64,000 nt of DNA, taken from NCBI GenBank assembly GCA_011033025.1, contig WFMF01000478.1, positions 60,126 to 124,125 on the forward strand, in the 5' to 3' direction. The notes beneath the pieces were generated by a model. It did no database searches. It was not told the DNA's origin and saw only the letters and a program-made list of their open reading frames with translations. This DNA comes from Beroe forskalii (Eukaryota; Ctenophora; Nuda; Beroida; Beroidae). The translations under genes were made by a program, and so were the position numbers. Below, in pieces: positions 38,323 through 50,854 of this stretch. Each line of letters starts with the position of its first letter. Position 1 is the first letter of the stretch.

Positions 38323-38757
38323 CTAGCGTTTGCCCGCGAAGATTCGCGGAAACAATCAACCTGATACCTTTGGTTCATCTTGTATCTAGCAGCCAACAGC
38401 TACTTGCTTCATGACCTCATCTTGGAATTTGTTAAGTAATTGGATCACCATTACCGCTTACCGAGGATTACAGATATTCCCGGAAATGCACCGCACAACA
38501 TACTTTGTAATTTGAGATCACCTATATAGTATTGCCTTTCCATAGCATATATTAGCATTAGTAAACGCATGATATTTATTATGCAAATAAATAATCAACG
38601 GATGGTCCAATTCAAATTTTCCTTAAATAGTAATAAGCCCCTTAATTGGGAGAAGATTTTCCCGAAAAATACGATCAAAAATATCAAATGCACTTCTTAA
38701 ATAGTCATTTTACACCGACAGACAGATGCACGAACACTCTGAAATTATTAATATAGA
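38323..38757 (-). mobile_element. Non-autonomous Helitron, 435 bp, unit 2 only
   Basis: On the minus strand it begins TCTATATTAATAATTTCAGA and ends with the hairpin CCGCGAATCTTCGCGG, then GCAAACGCTAG followed by T. This is a textbook Helitron: 5' TC, hairpin about 11 bases before a 3' CTAG, and insertion between A and T with no duplication. Unit 1 shows the empty site 'taatattcacg' near 22218, split here as 'taata' and 'ttcacg'. No coding capacity. Confidence 0.88.
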
Positions 38758-39010
38758 TTCACGTAGTACAGAGCAGTAAAGGGGATGTGACACAGCTGCA
38801 ATATTTCCACAGAGAGTACGTGGGCTAATCTTCTACTTCTCTATATTAAAAGAAAAAGTCTTCTATATTGGAAGAATATGATATTTCCATTGGACTAAAA
38901 ACACGCCGCCGTAGATTTGGTTAAAATTTCCATTTAATTTCCTTGCTATCAGAGGGACTATTCTCAATAAAACATGTCCTGTACTTGAATATTAGAATAT
39001 TAGACCACTG

Positions 39011-40034
39011 CAGGGCCGTAATTCTCAATTTCGAGTTGGGGGGGCTGGGCGAGCGAAGCGAGCCCAGGGAATGGGTCCAGGGGCGGAGCCCCTGGCGGCA
39101 GGGGTCTGGGGGCGCAGCCCCCAGCGGGGTCCAGGGGCAGAGCCCCTGAGAAGGGGGGCGGAGCCCCCGAAAATTTTTGGGGTTTTCAATGTCTGAGAAT
39201 GAATTTTTGGCTACAGAAATGGGTAAGAATCGTGAAAATTATGAGTCGTATACAATGGTACTTTAACAAGTCTTGAGCAATTTTTCATGTTAAAAAACCG
39301 TGTGCAGACATATTGTGCCTCATAATCACCCTTACCCAACTGATGACCCATTGTTAGCCCAGAGCACTTGCTTGTTTTAAGGCGTTAAATTATTATGAAC
39401 ATCATTGAATCTTTTGACTTCCCAAGATATCCTTGAGGCTGAAGGAGTCCTTGATCTTTGAGAGCGAGCTCCAGATGGTGGACAGAGCGTCTCCCAACCA
39501 TTGGGCGAAACGGTCTGCCCAAAGTACACAAGCAAGGCACCCCACTCCGCCCCATCATTAGCATGACCGGTGCACTCAATTACCGTTTCGCCCAATGGTC
39601 AGAAGACACTCCATCCTCCATCCGGAGCTCGCCCTCAATCATTGAATCTTTTTTATTCATTCGAGTTTGTCACTTGCATAAATCTATGATCATGTTATGA
39701 GCATGATATGAGCACGATATTTAGTTATTTCTTTCCTTATTATTATTATTTTTGCCTACTTACTATGGAGACATGGATTTATTACAGCACTTCTGTACTG
39801 TGGTTTGTAGATAAAAAATACCATGATGAACCTACAAACTAGCATACATGAAGAGTTGATATGATGTTGAAACCTTCGCAATTGCGAATGATGCATCAAT
39901 ATCATTCCCCATTCAATGAGTAAACTGTAAAGATCAGTAAAGTTGGAAATTTTAATAGGGAGAATTTTTTGAGTCAGTTCAAAAATCTTGGGGGGGCTTC
40001 AGCCCCCCTAGCCCCCCCGGGAATTACGGCCCTG
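39011..40034. mobile_element. hAT-like inverted-repeat element, 1024 bp, unit 2 only
   Basis: Terminal inverted repeats CAGGGCCGTAATT and AATTACGGCCCTG are flanked by a perfect 8 bp duplication GACCACTG (39003-39010, 40035-40042). Unit 1 has a single GACCACTG near 22492 and no element. CAGGG ends with an 8 bp duplication indicate the hAT superfamily. The left part is a GC-rich block of short palindromes of the form 'gggggcgcagccccc' (39040-39180). No hAT transposase is present; the interior holds a Penelope-like fragment. Confidence 0.85.
39512..39598 (+). pseudogene. Penelope-like reverse transcriptase fragment
   Basis: A 29 codon stretch reads GLPKVHKQGTPLRPIISMTG followed by ALNYRFAQW. 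The GLPK(I/V)HK...PLRPI(I/V)S pattern is diagnostic of the N-terminal part of Penelope-like element reverse transcriptases. It is flanked by an inverted repeat of about 50 bp: 'ccattgggcgaaacggt' near 39499-39515 and its complement near 39581-39598, extending outward to 'gcgagctcc' and 'ggagctcgc'. No further reverse transcriptase or GIY-YIG domain is found. It is a remnant carried inside the hAT-like element. Confidence 0.65.
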
Positions 40035-40485
40035 GACCACTGCCTGCCTTTGGTATGGTTATTATAAGCAGGTCGCAGACCTCTGCTGGAGATAAGAGTG
40101 ACGTACAGTGTGTCACTTAGCAGGGTCTACTCTGCGTGACACACTATCCTCTGAAGTGACCAGGAAATGCTTATTTTCTATCTTTGAAAAGCATGAGCAT
40201 GGGGTATATTAGTATGTTATTATCAGCATCTACCTATTCTCCACTCCAAACATGAGCCGTGTGCGGTTCTACCGGACACTTAAACCATGTTTTCATGATA
40301 ATGACGTCATCACTTAAACACTGTCACTTGTGACCTGTTCATATTATGTGAATACTATAACCAGTATACAGGGGAAGTGGGTAACTCATTATAGGGACGT
40401 GATATTCATGTTCTGCATACCCTGTTATTTCCGTCCTGGCAAGTGGGTAACTCATAGTTTCACAGGGACGTGATATTGGGATATT

Positions 40486-40845
40486 ATGAGTCATGTACTG
40501 CATACCCTGATTACATACCTGATTCACCACGTTTTGGTTGCAAAACAGAGCTCCTCACATTTTCACTGCATGGGAAAGCAGGAGTTATTACTACTCTATT
40601 ATCCCATTATATTGGGAGTAAATAAGCTTCCCTGCAACTACTTGCAAGACATGTTCAACAAGCATGTTATACCTCATCAACACATCATTCTAAACCATGA
40701 TAATGACGTCATCACTAACTTTCTATCTCTCGAGTTCGGTATGCAGCATAAAACCAGGAACCGCTCAATTCCCAAAGCCTGGTATCTGCTCAACTCTCCC
40801 CATTGGAATACACTATCGGTAAGAATATGCAGAGTAAATGCTTAA
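40486..40845 (+). CDS. Conserved 119 codon ORF, unknown, copy 2
   Basis: Encodes the same 119 residues as 23898-24257 with three synonymous differences. Context is the same, downstream of 'ttatgagtcatgtactgcat'. Confidence 0.3.
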   Translation: MSHVLHTLITYLIHHVLVAKQSSSHFHCMGKQELLLLYYPIILGVNKLPCNYLQDMFNKHVIPHQHIILNHDNDVITNFLSLEFGMQHKTRNRSIPKAWYLLNSPHWNTLSVRICRVNA

Positions 40846-43800
40846 ATGGCAAATACTGGACTGAAGGGTTCCAAAAAGAGTAGCCGTTGGTTAAATGCCC
40901 TGGATACAGGCTTACAGCTTTGCAGGGTTAAAATGGTACCGTTTCTCATGCCAAAAGCGTACTTACGAGTTACGCTAAATCCAAAACAAAAGCCAGAACA
41001 GAACTTTAACAATCCTTTTTGATAACATAGTTAGGAAAATAACCCATAAAACTAAACCACAAAGTTCAAAAACCAGAACACAGACCGAGTAATACCAGGA
41101 TTCAGTGAGGTAGCGAAGTCGTATGAGATCGTGTGTTAAGTCATGGTTACCCGGGGTAGTCATGGTAACCTGTAGACCGTAGTCATGGTTATTGCTCATA
41201 ATCCTGACATTCTGTCATGGCAATACCATATTTAGCTTATTAGGGGTTATTAGGGGTTATTAGGGGTTATTATTGAGGATAACTCATAATCCCTTCCATG
41301 GAATGAATAAGCATATTATGAATATGAGTATTAATTTGGTGTCACACTGTCACACGTATACCTTTCTTAGAACTTCCTAACATTAGCACCTTCTTGAGAA
41401 AGAAGTGAACATGTCACTCACTCACACCCCTAATTGATATCCAACGATAACTCCACCCTTACTTCACAGGTAACCAAGTGGCATGGGCAGTCACCAGGAG
41501 GTAAATGGTGGTTGTTTTCATTCGATTAGCTACGAATTACTGTACAGGGAAGGGCCATCCAAGGGCATTTGTAATAGGGTAATGTGTCCTGACAAAAGAC
41601 TCTGATAGACTTGAAATAGAGCTGTTATCTGAATGGACTGTCACTTAGCTGACCATTCACGGGTATGTGATTTCTAATGTGATTATAACTTTATAAGGAG
41701 GGGTTGTGGAGTATGTCTGGTTTATAAAACACTGGATTGATTGGTCATCGACTGGTGATTGGTGAATAGTGGTTTTTATTGGTCATCGACTGGTGAACAT
41801 TGATTGTTGATTGGTCATTGACTCAGTGGATTACCAAAGTCCCCTTCATAATAAAGTAACGAATGACCGAGTATAATATTCATTAGTATAGTTCGCATAA
41901 TCCAATGTACCAAATATTGATAGCCTATACAACTTCATCAGCTAAGGAAGATATTGTTTTCCAGTCTTTAAATAACATTCTGAGAAAGCTGCTGTAGATA
42001 AGGATGGGTATGGGTTTGGTCGGTTTATATCACATTTAGATTTAAATTAACATGATTTAGTAGTACAATGACTATGATATAAACTGCAGGCTGTTGAAGT
42101 CTAGTGGGCTTGGCCATCCCAGCAACGATCTTATCAAATTAACAGCCACTCTCATAATGATACATATCACATAGTCCTACGCACTCATATTTGGCAGATT
42201 CAAACATACCTCCAAAATTTAGATGGTGAGCAATAGTTCCTCAGGAAGTAAATTATGACTCGCATCATTTATTATCTGAGTAGGTATTGGTTGATTGGAC
42301 AAGAAAATTTCGCTAGCATAAAAACATTAAGGTAAGAAGGTAGTGGTAGGAGTTCAAATTCAGGGAACCTTTGGTAATGTTTATACGACTCCACTTGGAC
42401 ATTGAAAACTGTTGAGTGTTGAGTCTAGCGAGGTTTACTTTTCGTTAGTAAACATAGAAATAATATTATGTAAACACCATTTTTTATGAAGCTACCAAAT
42501 TATTTTGGTACGTTATGTAAATTGTTTTACGGAGCTTTGGTTTAGACACTCCACATTATTATTGCTATATTGTATTGTTATACAGCCTTGCAATTGATAA
42601 CGATAAACAATGCATGGACCAGTAAATAAATAGGCATAACATAAACTCTATGATAATTATATTCAAAGGAGCTCCAAACTGAATAATATTTAAATATTCA
42701 GTAGTTATAGTAATAAAAAGTTAGGAGCAATGCGCATACACATACACAGTATACACAGTACACTGTATACACTGTAAAGTGTACACAAACAAATACATAC
42801 AGTTTTACACAGCGAGATAACAGTGTCATATGATGCAGAAAACTGTGTGTTTGTTCGGCTGTTCAGAGTTTTTGAAGGGGTTTGAGTCACGGTACTGTGT
42901 AGGAATTTTGTACGTTTATAAAGCAGTGGTCAGAGAGTTTTGTATGTCTATATTGTCATGTTGGTTCATTCTTTTATATTATGTTTTTTGACTTCTCTTT
43001 TTTGCAAATCATTCTGAATCTTATTCTAGAGTGAGTGTGTAAGTCTATTGCATGTAAGTCTATTGTGTGTAAGTTTAGGAGAGCATGATCACATGAAAAG
43101 ACGGTTTAATCTGTTGGTGTAATATAGTAATAAAGTAATAGCAGAAGTAATAGTAGTATTAAAAGTTGTGTAAACCATAGTGATCCAGGTGCAATGATGC
43201 CCCATTGTGTGTGTTATATAGTGAGCATGTAGTGCTGCGTTAAGAGTCAATGAATGCCTCATACAGTGTCATCGTGTCATCAGGTGGTGTACACTCTGTT
43301 TAACAACACTCTTATCGTACACCGTTATCATAACAGTGTATGTCTGTTATCATAAACCATTGTTCACAATAATCAGCCACATTGGAACTGATCCAGGGAG
43401 TTCTAATTCTTTAATTCTTCAGTGGTTCAGAGACTCAGAGAGTGCTTCAGGGTTGTTACATGTTTTACAGTTTACACTGAAACGCTGGATATATTTTCAG
43501 GGTTGGTATGCTTTACACTGAAACACTGAAACACTGGATATATAAGCAGCTCAGGGTGCAAACAGCTGCGCCTGTAATTACAGTGTTACTCTTAGAGCCA
43601 AGTCCCAAGAGTTATTATTATCATGGTTTAGATAGGGAGCTGGTGATGTCATCATAATATGTACACCTTATTACTATTACTACTATTACTGCTAGACAAT
43701 ACAAGGCCCTGTACATTGTACATTGTACACAATACATCTTAGGTATTAGGGGTCTTAATAACACTTATGGTGCCATGAAATTATGCTGTTGATACCTACT

Positions 43801-44669
43801 TAAATATTACAATGCTTTTAATTAGGGTGCTAATTTATAAGTAAGTAGGTACCTATTGCATAAATATGACGTATTGCACCGATCGGTGTAAGATTGTGAG
43901 TAGTGAGTACAAAACTCCCAAACAATGCTAACAATTTGTAAGCATTGTTGGAAAGTTCTCTCAAAATGTCCATAAAAACTTTCATCTCATCATTACATAT
44001 TATGCAGTGGTTACTGGCTAGGTACCTATGTGATTGGAGGTCTTTCTTTCATTCCTGAGAAACTTATTATACTGAAAAAGAGCAAATAGAAGTCGAGATA
44101 TCCTCAGACAATTCATGAGCCAGCATAGAAACTAGAAAAACAAAGTTCCTTTGGAGGATGTTGAGAAACATGGTAAGATAGTGCTATAATAGTGGAAGAG
44201 GTGAAGGGCGATTTTAGCTTTTTAGTAAAGACGATATGACGTTATGACATTTACTCAAGTCACCTCAAACCTTTAACTCTAGTTTAGCAAATACCTTGCT
44301 GCTTCCGACGTAAAAGAAAAGGTGACTCGTCAGATTTGGCACATACCAGGTCACCTACCTATGCCAGGTGGAATAATAATCCAAACTTCACACAAAACAA
44401 ATCACAGTGACAGGAGAGCCATCAGTGACTGTTGTGATGGGAATGTTTAAAATTCAAATTATTATTATCACCTCTCATTAAATTCGTGGTGCATCTGACC
44501 GCCTCAGATATTACTCCTTCATAAAGTCTAACATTATTATACTCCTTTATAATACACCCCGATGTGTATCGGAACCTCGGTCCACAGGACCTACTCTCTC
44601 ATACCCTACAATTCTAATCATAAGATTGGCTATGGGAACAGTTAATCTGATAGGCTGAGCGAGGGAGGC

Positions 44670-44770
44670 CTCTGATTGGTTGTTAGGTACATCACGTGAC
44701 AGTGTCCCAATATACGCAGAGGATCCCAGAACAATGCTGCAGTGCGATTAGTAAGGGTTGCCATGGTAAC
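44670..44770. promoter_or_regulatory. CCAAT box and RFX X-box-like palindrome
   Basis: 'ctctgattggttg' (about 44670) contains a reverse CCAAT box. GTTGCCATGGTAAC at 44757-44770 matches the X-box form GTNRCC-RGYAAC bound by RFX factors. No gene can be assigned downstream, so function is speculative. Confidence 0.3.
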
Positions 44771-47502
44771 GGTAGTTCCCGATATCAGCAAGGATGGGTT
44801 CATTGGGCTAACCACCCCTAATTGGACATAGTAACGGGTAGTGTATAGACCTGGTGTACTTCAGTTCATTGAGCTACTGCAGGGTTATGTTATAGTGATC
44901 AGGTTTATGTTATAGTAAGGGTATACAGATGTATTGCTTATTCAGAAGGAGGGATGGTTCACTCTACAGAGTAATGATAGACCAATCATTGACCAATCAG
45001 AGAGTAATTGGGTGGAACCATCCTGTATTGTGTGTACTGAGTGTACATTCAACATATTATAATCGGTATCTTAGTTCTTTAGCTACGAAGATACACAGAT
45101 ATCTGAGGTTATTGATGAGGTGTACTCTTCATTTGGTAGCATGAGGAAGTATACAATGATTTATGTTTTGTGATACTTCCCCAACAGACAAGTTGAAATG
45201 GTTGAGATAACTGGGGGAGGAGGTAGATTATCACACCTTATATGAGATAAACACACCTTCTTTAGATTCACCTTGTAGAGGGTACAAGGTAACTAGCTAA
45301 CTAGGAGAAACGAGATAACCAATACACACTACATTTCTACAAATCTACAAATCTACATTTCTAAAATAGGGTGATCCTGAGGAAAAGGGCATGAGAATTA
45401 TCAACTTATCAAGTGTATTGTAGTGCAGAAGGAAATGATTAAATGAAGCTATTAGGTATAAAAGGGTTTTTAATCAAACTTAGGATACAATGTTACAAAT
45501 CACTAATCAAATGATAGATGTAACAAACCACACTTATTCTCCGCGTAATATGCATGAGCCATGCAGCAGATGCGGTGTTATTGGATATCGCAGTGAATAC
45601 TCTCGATAAACCGGCTGCCAATACACGGGGTCAATACACATAGGTCAGAGTGTGTAAAAAGGCGAAATAATCATTGAGTACTGGCACAAAACAGCAAAAG
45701 GTGGAATCCGAAAGAACTGCGACACCCCTCTCTCTCCCCGAGTAGGAGCATTACAAACAGGAGTATAATACTTATTTAGGAGCAGGGAATCCCTGGTTAA
45801 ACCGCCAGCTGCAACACTACGCGGTGCTTCATTTTCAAACTAAACACGGTCTAAAGCGGGGAGATAAGCGCTCCAGCCTCAGTGAAGCACCACTTTGAGC
45901 TATGGTAATGACGTCACATTCAACACCCTGTTGTTACAGGGTGAACTATACTAATGTTACTGTTGCCAAGTCCAGGTTATGAGAGATCTCACCAGGGCCA
46001 ATTCCATGATGGGGGTTTCACGTTGATAGTATTACTACTTGCTACTCACTGTTACCACTTTCAAATCATTGATTGGGACAGAAAATAGCAGCTATTTGAG
46101 GCTCAGGATTTAGTGCAAATTATAATAATGACTCTGAAACCTTGATTAATTTTTTAGGAATTTAGCATTTCTGCAGTGGTATCCGTATGTTCTGCAGAAC
46201 AGAAACTGTAAGCAAATAGTGCGTGGGTTTAAATTGTCCATGTCTGGGTATATATTCCCCACATATTCTGTGCAGAGTAATCGAAGAACAAAAACAACAG
46301 CACTCTCGCCCAATAAGACTAAAACTAACGAAGTCCAACTATCTTCTGAGCGTGCGAGTGGCAACAACTTACACTCTCTCGATATCAAACCAAACTTTAA
46401 CTAAAATCTAGATGTCTTCAGAGAAACCATTCGGTTGATACATTCAGCCACAGCCATGACAAAGTGTCTGACTGTCCTTTCAAACTCGTTAATCAAACCA
46501 TTTAAACTCATTTACTATTCTTTGAATAAAGTGCACTGTAATTCGTCATATTTCACTAGCTGATCTGAATTATTGTACGTTGATCTCCACCTACTAAATC
46601 TCATGTGTAGGTAATTTATCTCCAATAGTCCAATCCTATGGAAAAAAGGAACACTTCCAATTTGTAATTTACAGGTGTGTTCGAATGTCTTAATTTCAGT
46701 CTTTCAGTTCTTCAGTTAACTTTGATAATGGTGCGTGTATAGTGAGCGGCTGTGTGTTTTGAGTTCTGGTCCTGTGTCAGTGCTACATTTTGTGTGTTAT
46801 TTTATATTAGTCTTACACGTGTTACTTTAGTCTTCAGTCATTGCCGACTACAGTAAAAGTTTCCAAGAATACGGTCCTGATGTGCCAACAAATTATAATT
46901 ATTATTAGGTGGGGTAACCACCTAGACTAGCGCTGGGGGGAAGGCTAATGTTATCTCACTTAACAGAGGTTTTGCTACTCGTAGTTATACGAGCAATAGC
47001 AATACTGCTAGTTATAACTTATAGGAGAGACGTTGATATATACCACTTCCAAAAGCAGTAATGATGATTGAGTGGTGGTTGATGGTATTTTGCAGCTAAT
47101 GGTTATTGAGGCTCGGATTAAATCTGGCAATTCAACCTGGATGATCAGGCTATAATTCCCAGTGCTATATGAAGTCCGTCTTTGATTATAATCCTAGTAA
47201 CCTCATAGATTTTTAAGCTGGTTTTAAAAATACACTTCCTCTTGTTGAATGTGTCTCATAGCATGGTTTTGAGATTGAACTTTTGAAGTAGGATCGTGAC
47301 CCTCTGAGAGAGGTTGCATTAACCCTCACCAAGCACCTCAGATCTCTTGTAATACAAAGACAATGCTGTGCGTAATGAGTGTCTCAAGTCAATTAGGGAC
47401 TGGATCTGAGGACAATACACTAGGGGTGTGAGAGGGGGCGTGTCAATGTATACACATACACACCTTACAGCCTTGTATGGGGGTATGGGGCAGGGGGTAT
47501 AG

Positions 47503-47541
47503 TATTCAGTGTCAGTATACTCGGTATACTGACACTGAATA
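47503..47541. repeat. Perfect 18 bp inverted repeat with 3 bp spacer
   Basis: TATTCAGTGTCAGTATAC, spacer TCG, then its exact complement. The surrounding sequence shows no extension of the stem. Confidence 0.9.
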
Positions 47542-49619
47542 GGGGATATAGGTAGATACATACACATGTACACATATCAATGGAGATTTAAAGATAGTCA
47601 CAGTGTCAATGATAATGAACATGATCGTGATTATTGGGGACACTTTACACTCCACAACAGACAAAGACACACATGGAGATGGGAGTGAACTTGAACACAA
47701 AACAACAGGGATATTGGTTTACATTGAGTTACTGGAGGTTCAAGGCGTGTATAGTTCCAAGGTTGCATGTTAAACATTAATAATAAACATTAAAATAAAC
47801 TTAAGTGTACTCACACCCTATTGCAATGTACATTGTACACTTATGTATACTGTAATGGCAGGGTTTGTGTTGTACACCATTACTCAGTATAAGAGAAACC
47901 CCATTACCCAATACGAAGCATGAGGGATGCCCTACAAAGTCCCCCCTCTCTGCTATACGTTGTATGGAAGCCGTGTGGATCAGTTCGTGTTTTAAGGAGT
48001 GAACCAAGCGATCCCCTGGGAATTCCTAACATCAACATAAACTCATCATCCTATGTCAGCTGCTGGTATGTGTTATGAGAGAGGGAGAAAACATAATAAT
48101 ATGATAACAACAGTGAGAATATATAGGCTAACAAAGCTTAGTGGTTGTATGGGGTGTGCAAACTGTACTCCATTGGTGTACAATCTGTACCTACTATAAT
48201 TGTCATATATATTATAATCCACCTATTTATTAAGCTTCATAAATTCTTATTGTGATCCCAGTGCTCTCTTTCCTACGCAGTGATGGGTGCTGCATTCATT
48301 TCTACCATAAGCAATACTATATGAGGGTCTCTTGTTGAAGTTGATACTGTATTATCAGGGATAGGTTTTGTATTTGATATTCTCGAGTAGTAGTTTTTTT
48401 TGCGATCTCGATCTTCTATATTTGGAAATCATTTGAATTTCTATAACTGATAGATTTAAAATGATGACCTATCATAATAACTGACATATTTACCTACATC
48501 ATTTGCCTTAGTACTTTAGTACTTAGGCATAGTGACCAAATTAATATTAATTGTTATCTGCCAATGAGAGATACCAAGAGAAAAAAACATAAGCATTCTA
48601 AAAACATCACAAAGAAAATAAATGTTATCTTCTTTGCACATCTAAAGCAAGCATTTTCCAACATGCCACACCAATGCACCATGCATAATACTCTCTGATA
48701 TACCTAGCTGTACAGAATGTCATCAAAAGGAGGTGCTGTGAACCTGAGGCTATGCTGTCAATCCAGCACAGTAAATTGCATGTACTTAAGCAACATAATA
48801 TCACATGACCACTTATAAAGTTATAAGAATTCACTGTTGTAGGTCACCAAAGGATCCTTTAGTGTTTTAGGGGTTAACTTACTGTAATATTATGATACCT
48901 GAGTAAACTTAGTACAATGGGTAGGTACAAAACAGTAAATTTATACTGCACTTATCAAATGTAAATGTACCAAATGTAAACTCTTTGTTTACATCTTTCT
49001 GTTATCATTCCTGTCTTTTGCTCAGGTATAATGAGGAAAAGTATCATAAAGAACAGAACAGCAATCAGCAACCAGTAAATCTCAATTCAGCAACTAGTAC
49101 AGCTTAGTGATTATCTTGAACCTGGCTAATATGCAGAGAATTGGTATTAAAAATATTTTACATAGCACAAAAGAAGTGTTATAAATTCTTACCTCTCAGT
49201 TGCTTTATTTTGTCTTTCTCATAAACTCGTTCAAGACTTTGAAGGCTGCTTTCTGATACACTGTAGTTATCAATGGAGGTCCCATAGTACATAACCTTTC
49301 TGGTAAACAAACATTAGGCAAATAGGTTCATATTTAGGTACCAATCAATGAAAAATTCTTCTTGAAGACATCAACCATAAAAACTCTCAGACTATTGTAT
49401 TAAAATAGATTCAGCTGCTGGTACTTGAGTGAGTTTAGAAGTCTTACCTATGTGAGGTAAAGTCGGTATTATAATTAATCCTATTAGTTTTCAAAGCGAT
49501 CATTGCTCAAGTTGCCTCCATACCAGGACAAGTTGGGTATCGCCAAATTCACCCTCAAAGAGCGTCAATTCATGCTACCTATTGGATCACTATTCACTAA
49601 ATTGTGAATTCATGATATG

Positions 49620-49830
49620 AAGCAAAAGAAACATTCAGTTGGTGTAATGGTGTTCAGGCTGGCTCATGGTCGAAAGTTCCCAAGTTTAATTCCCTCAGCT
49701 ATGGGTGAAAGATACCTAGGTATCTCAAGCCTATGCAGCCACATGGTTCACTCAGATGAGCATACAGGAAACTGTGCAGTAGGGTTAAATGAGAAGCCAA
49801 TTGCAGTGAAGTCTTGGCAAAATAAAATAT
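49620..49830 (+). repeat. tRNA-derived SINE candidate
   Basis: 'gttggtgtaatggtgttcag' resembles a tRNA A box, and 'caagtttaattccct' about 40 bp downstream resembles a B box (GGTTCRANTCC, diverged). A non-tRNA body follows with 'gatacctaggtatctc' and an A-rich end at 'ggcaaaataaaat'. I see no clear target duplication. Confidence 0.4.
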
Positions 49831-50523
49831 GAATTATACTTTCTTAACTTCCACTGCCTTGATTACTTGGATCATTTGACTCCTGTCATTGGCCATATGG
49901 CTGTTGGAATAGAATTAAAATCTTCATAATAGAAGTGTTGATCCAATTGGGAATGTAAAATTGTCACGCATGGCCAGCTGCCAAATTAACTGATTGTGCC
50001 ACAAAAATACCAATATATGCTTAGAATAAATATAGTTAAATATATGACATATTTTGATTTAAAAACCGATTTGAAACTGCCAACTGGTGACACAGATGAT
50101 TCCCTGACAGAAGTGGGACAAATATTGGAACTTAAATGCACATGTCTCAATGGTGACACAGACCCTATATTTGTAGATGGATCATGGAATCATCTTTAAT
50201 GTGATACTCCATGATTTGGACGGTCACATTTGCGCTCTGGCCATCCAGTCAGAAGAAATAGACGGGCAACGTCCATCGAAGAAACTCAATGACTTAATGA
50301 TGATCTCAAATGGAATAAATTGAACAATTTCACACAAACATGCAAATCTACAATCTACTGACAGTATTGGAATTTAAGATGGAAGAAATTTTATGAGCAT
50401 TCATCACTTAAAGGCATATTACTTACAAAAAAAATAGAGCTATCAACTTCACAATCATGATTTCATTGCTTTGAATAATCCTTAAGAATAAAATTACAAC
50501 AAATTAAATTATAAATCATTTGA

Positions 50524-50769
50524 AGATCCCTAGGTTTACGTGCGCGCTCCGCCTTGCGCTCCAAACCGCGACACCCATGGTTAGGGTAAAATTGCTACAA
50601 TAAGTAACGAAATTACAACTTTTGCAAAAGCTAATAAGTTTAATATATTTAATTGAATAATTGATATATCTATTCTTTATACGTGCTTAGCAATGCTAGT
50701 ATGATGTTACCCTACCTTCCCCTAACGCAGGGGTAGAGCAAGGCGCGGCGCGCGAAAAACTAGGGATCT
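50524..50769. mobile_element. Small GC-ended MITE, 246 bp
   Basis: Terminal inverted repeats AGATCCCTAG...CG.GCGC at the left and CTAGGGATCT at the right, with the internal parts also partly complementary (GC-rich ends, AT-rich middle). A partial further copy of the GC end appears just to the right (50780-50820). A target duplication could not be defined. Confidence 0.5.
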
Positions 50770-50822
50770 GGTTAGAGCAATACCCTACCCTCCGCCGCGC
50801 GCACAGCGTTTTTCAATTTCGT

Positions 50823-50853
<31 letters not shown>
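50823..50853. repeat. G homopolymer of 31
   Basis: Uninterrupted run of 31 G followed by AATTCCG, making an EcoRI site at the junction. It could be real or a cloning/assembly scar. Confidence 0.95.

Positions 50854-50854
<1 letters not shown>

Larger units (their letters stand above)
29428..43780. repeat. Segmental duplication, unit 2 (about 14.4 kb)
   Basis: Direct copy of 9453-29427, starting immediately where unit 1 ends with one shared base at the junction. It carries two insertions that unit 1 lacks (38323-38757 and 39011-40034) and lacks the three large elements of unit 1. Several open stretches are disrupted relative to unit 1: for example, the stretch after the splice-like acceptor at about 30150 is shifted by a 10 bp length difference, and a TGG at unit 1 12406-12408 (minus strand) is TGA here. 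The sequence is AT-rich with no confident gene between the named features. Confidence 0.95.
43781..49615. other. Intergenic stretch right of the duplication
   Basis: No recognisable gene. It starts with a hairpin of 'gatacctactta' and 'taagtaagtaggtacc' at 43790-43852, right at the duplication border. It also contains one CRE palindrome at 45909, an X-box-like site at 44757, a perfect hairpin at 47503-47541, and AT-rich sequence with short open frames that I treat as chance. Confidence 0.6.

Noticed and set aside
44929..45144. 71 codon ORF downstream of the X-box/CCAAT site.
   Set aside because: No domain, no favourable start context and no comparison copy; length is within chance.
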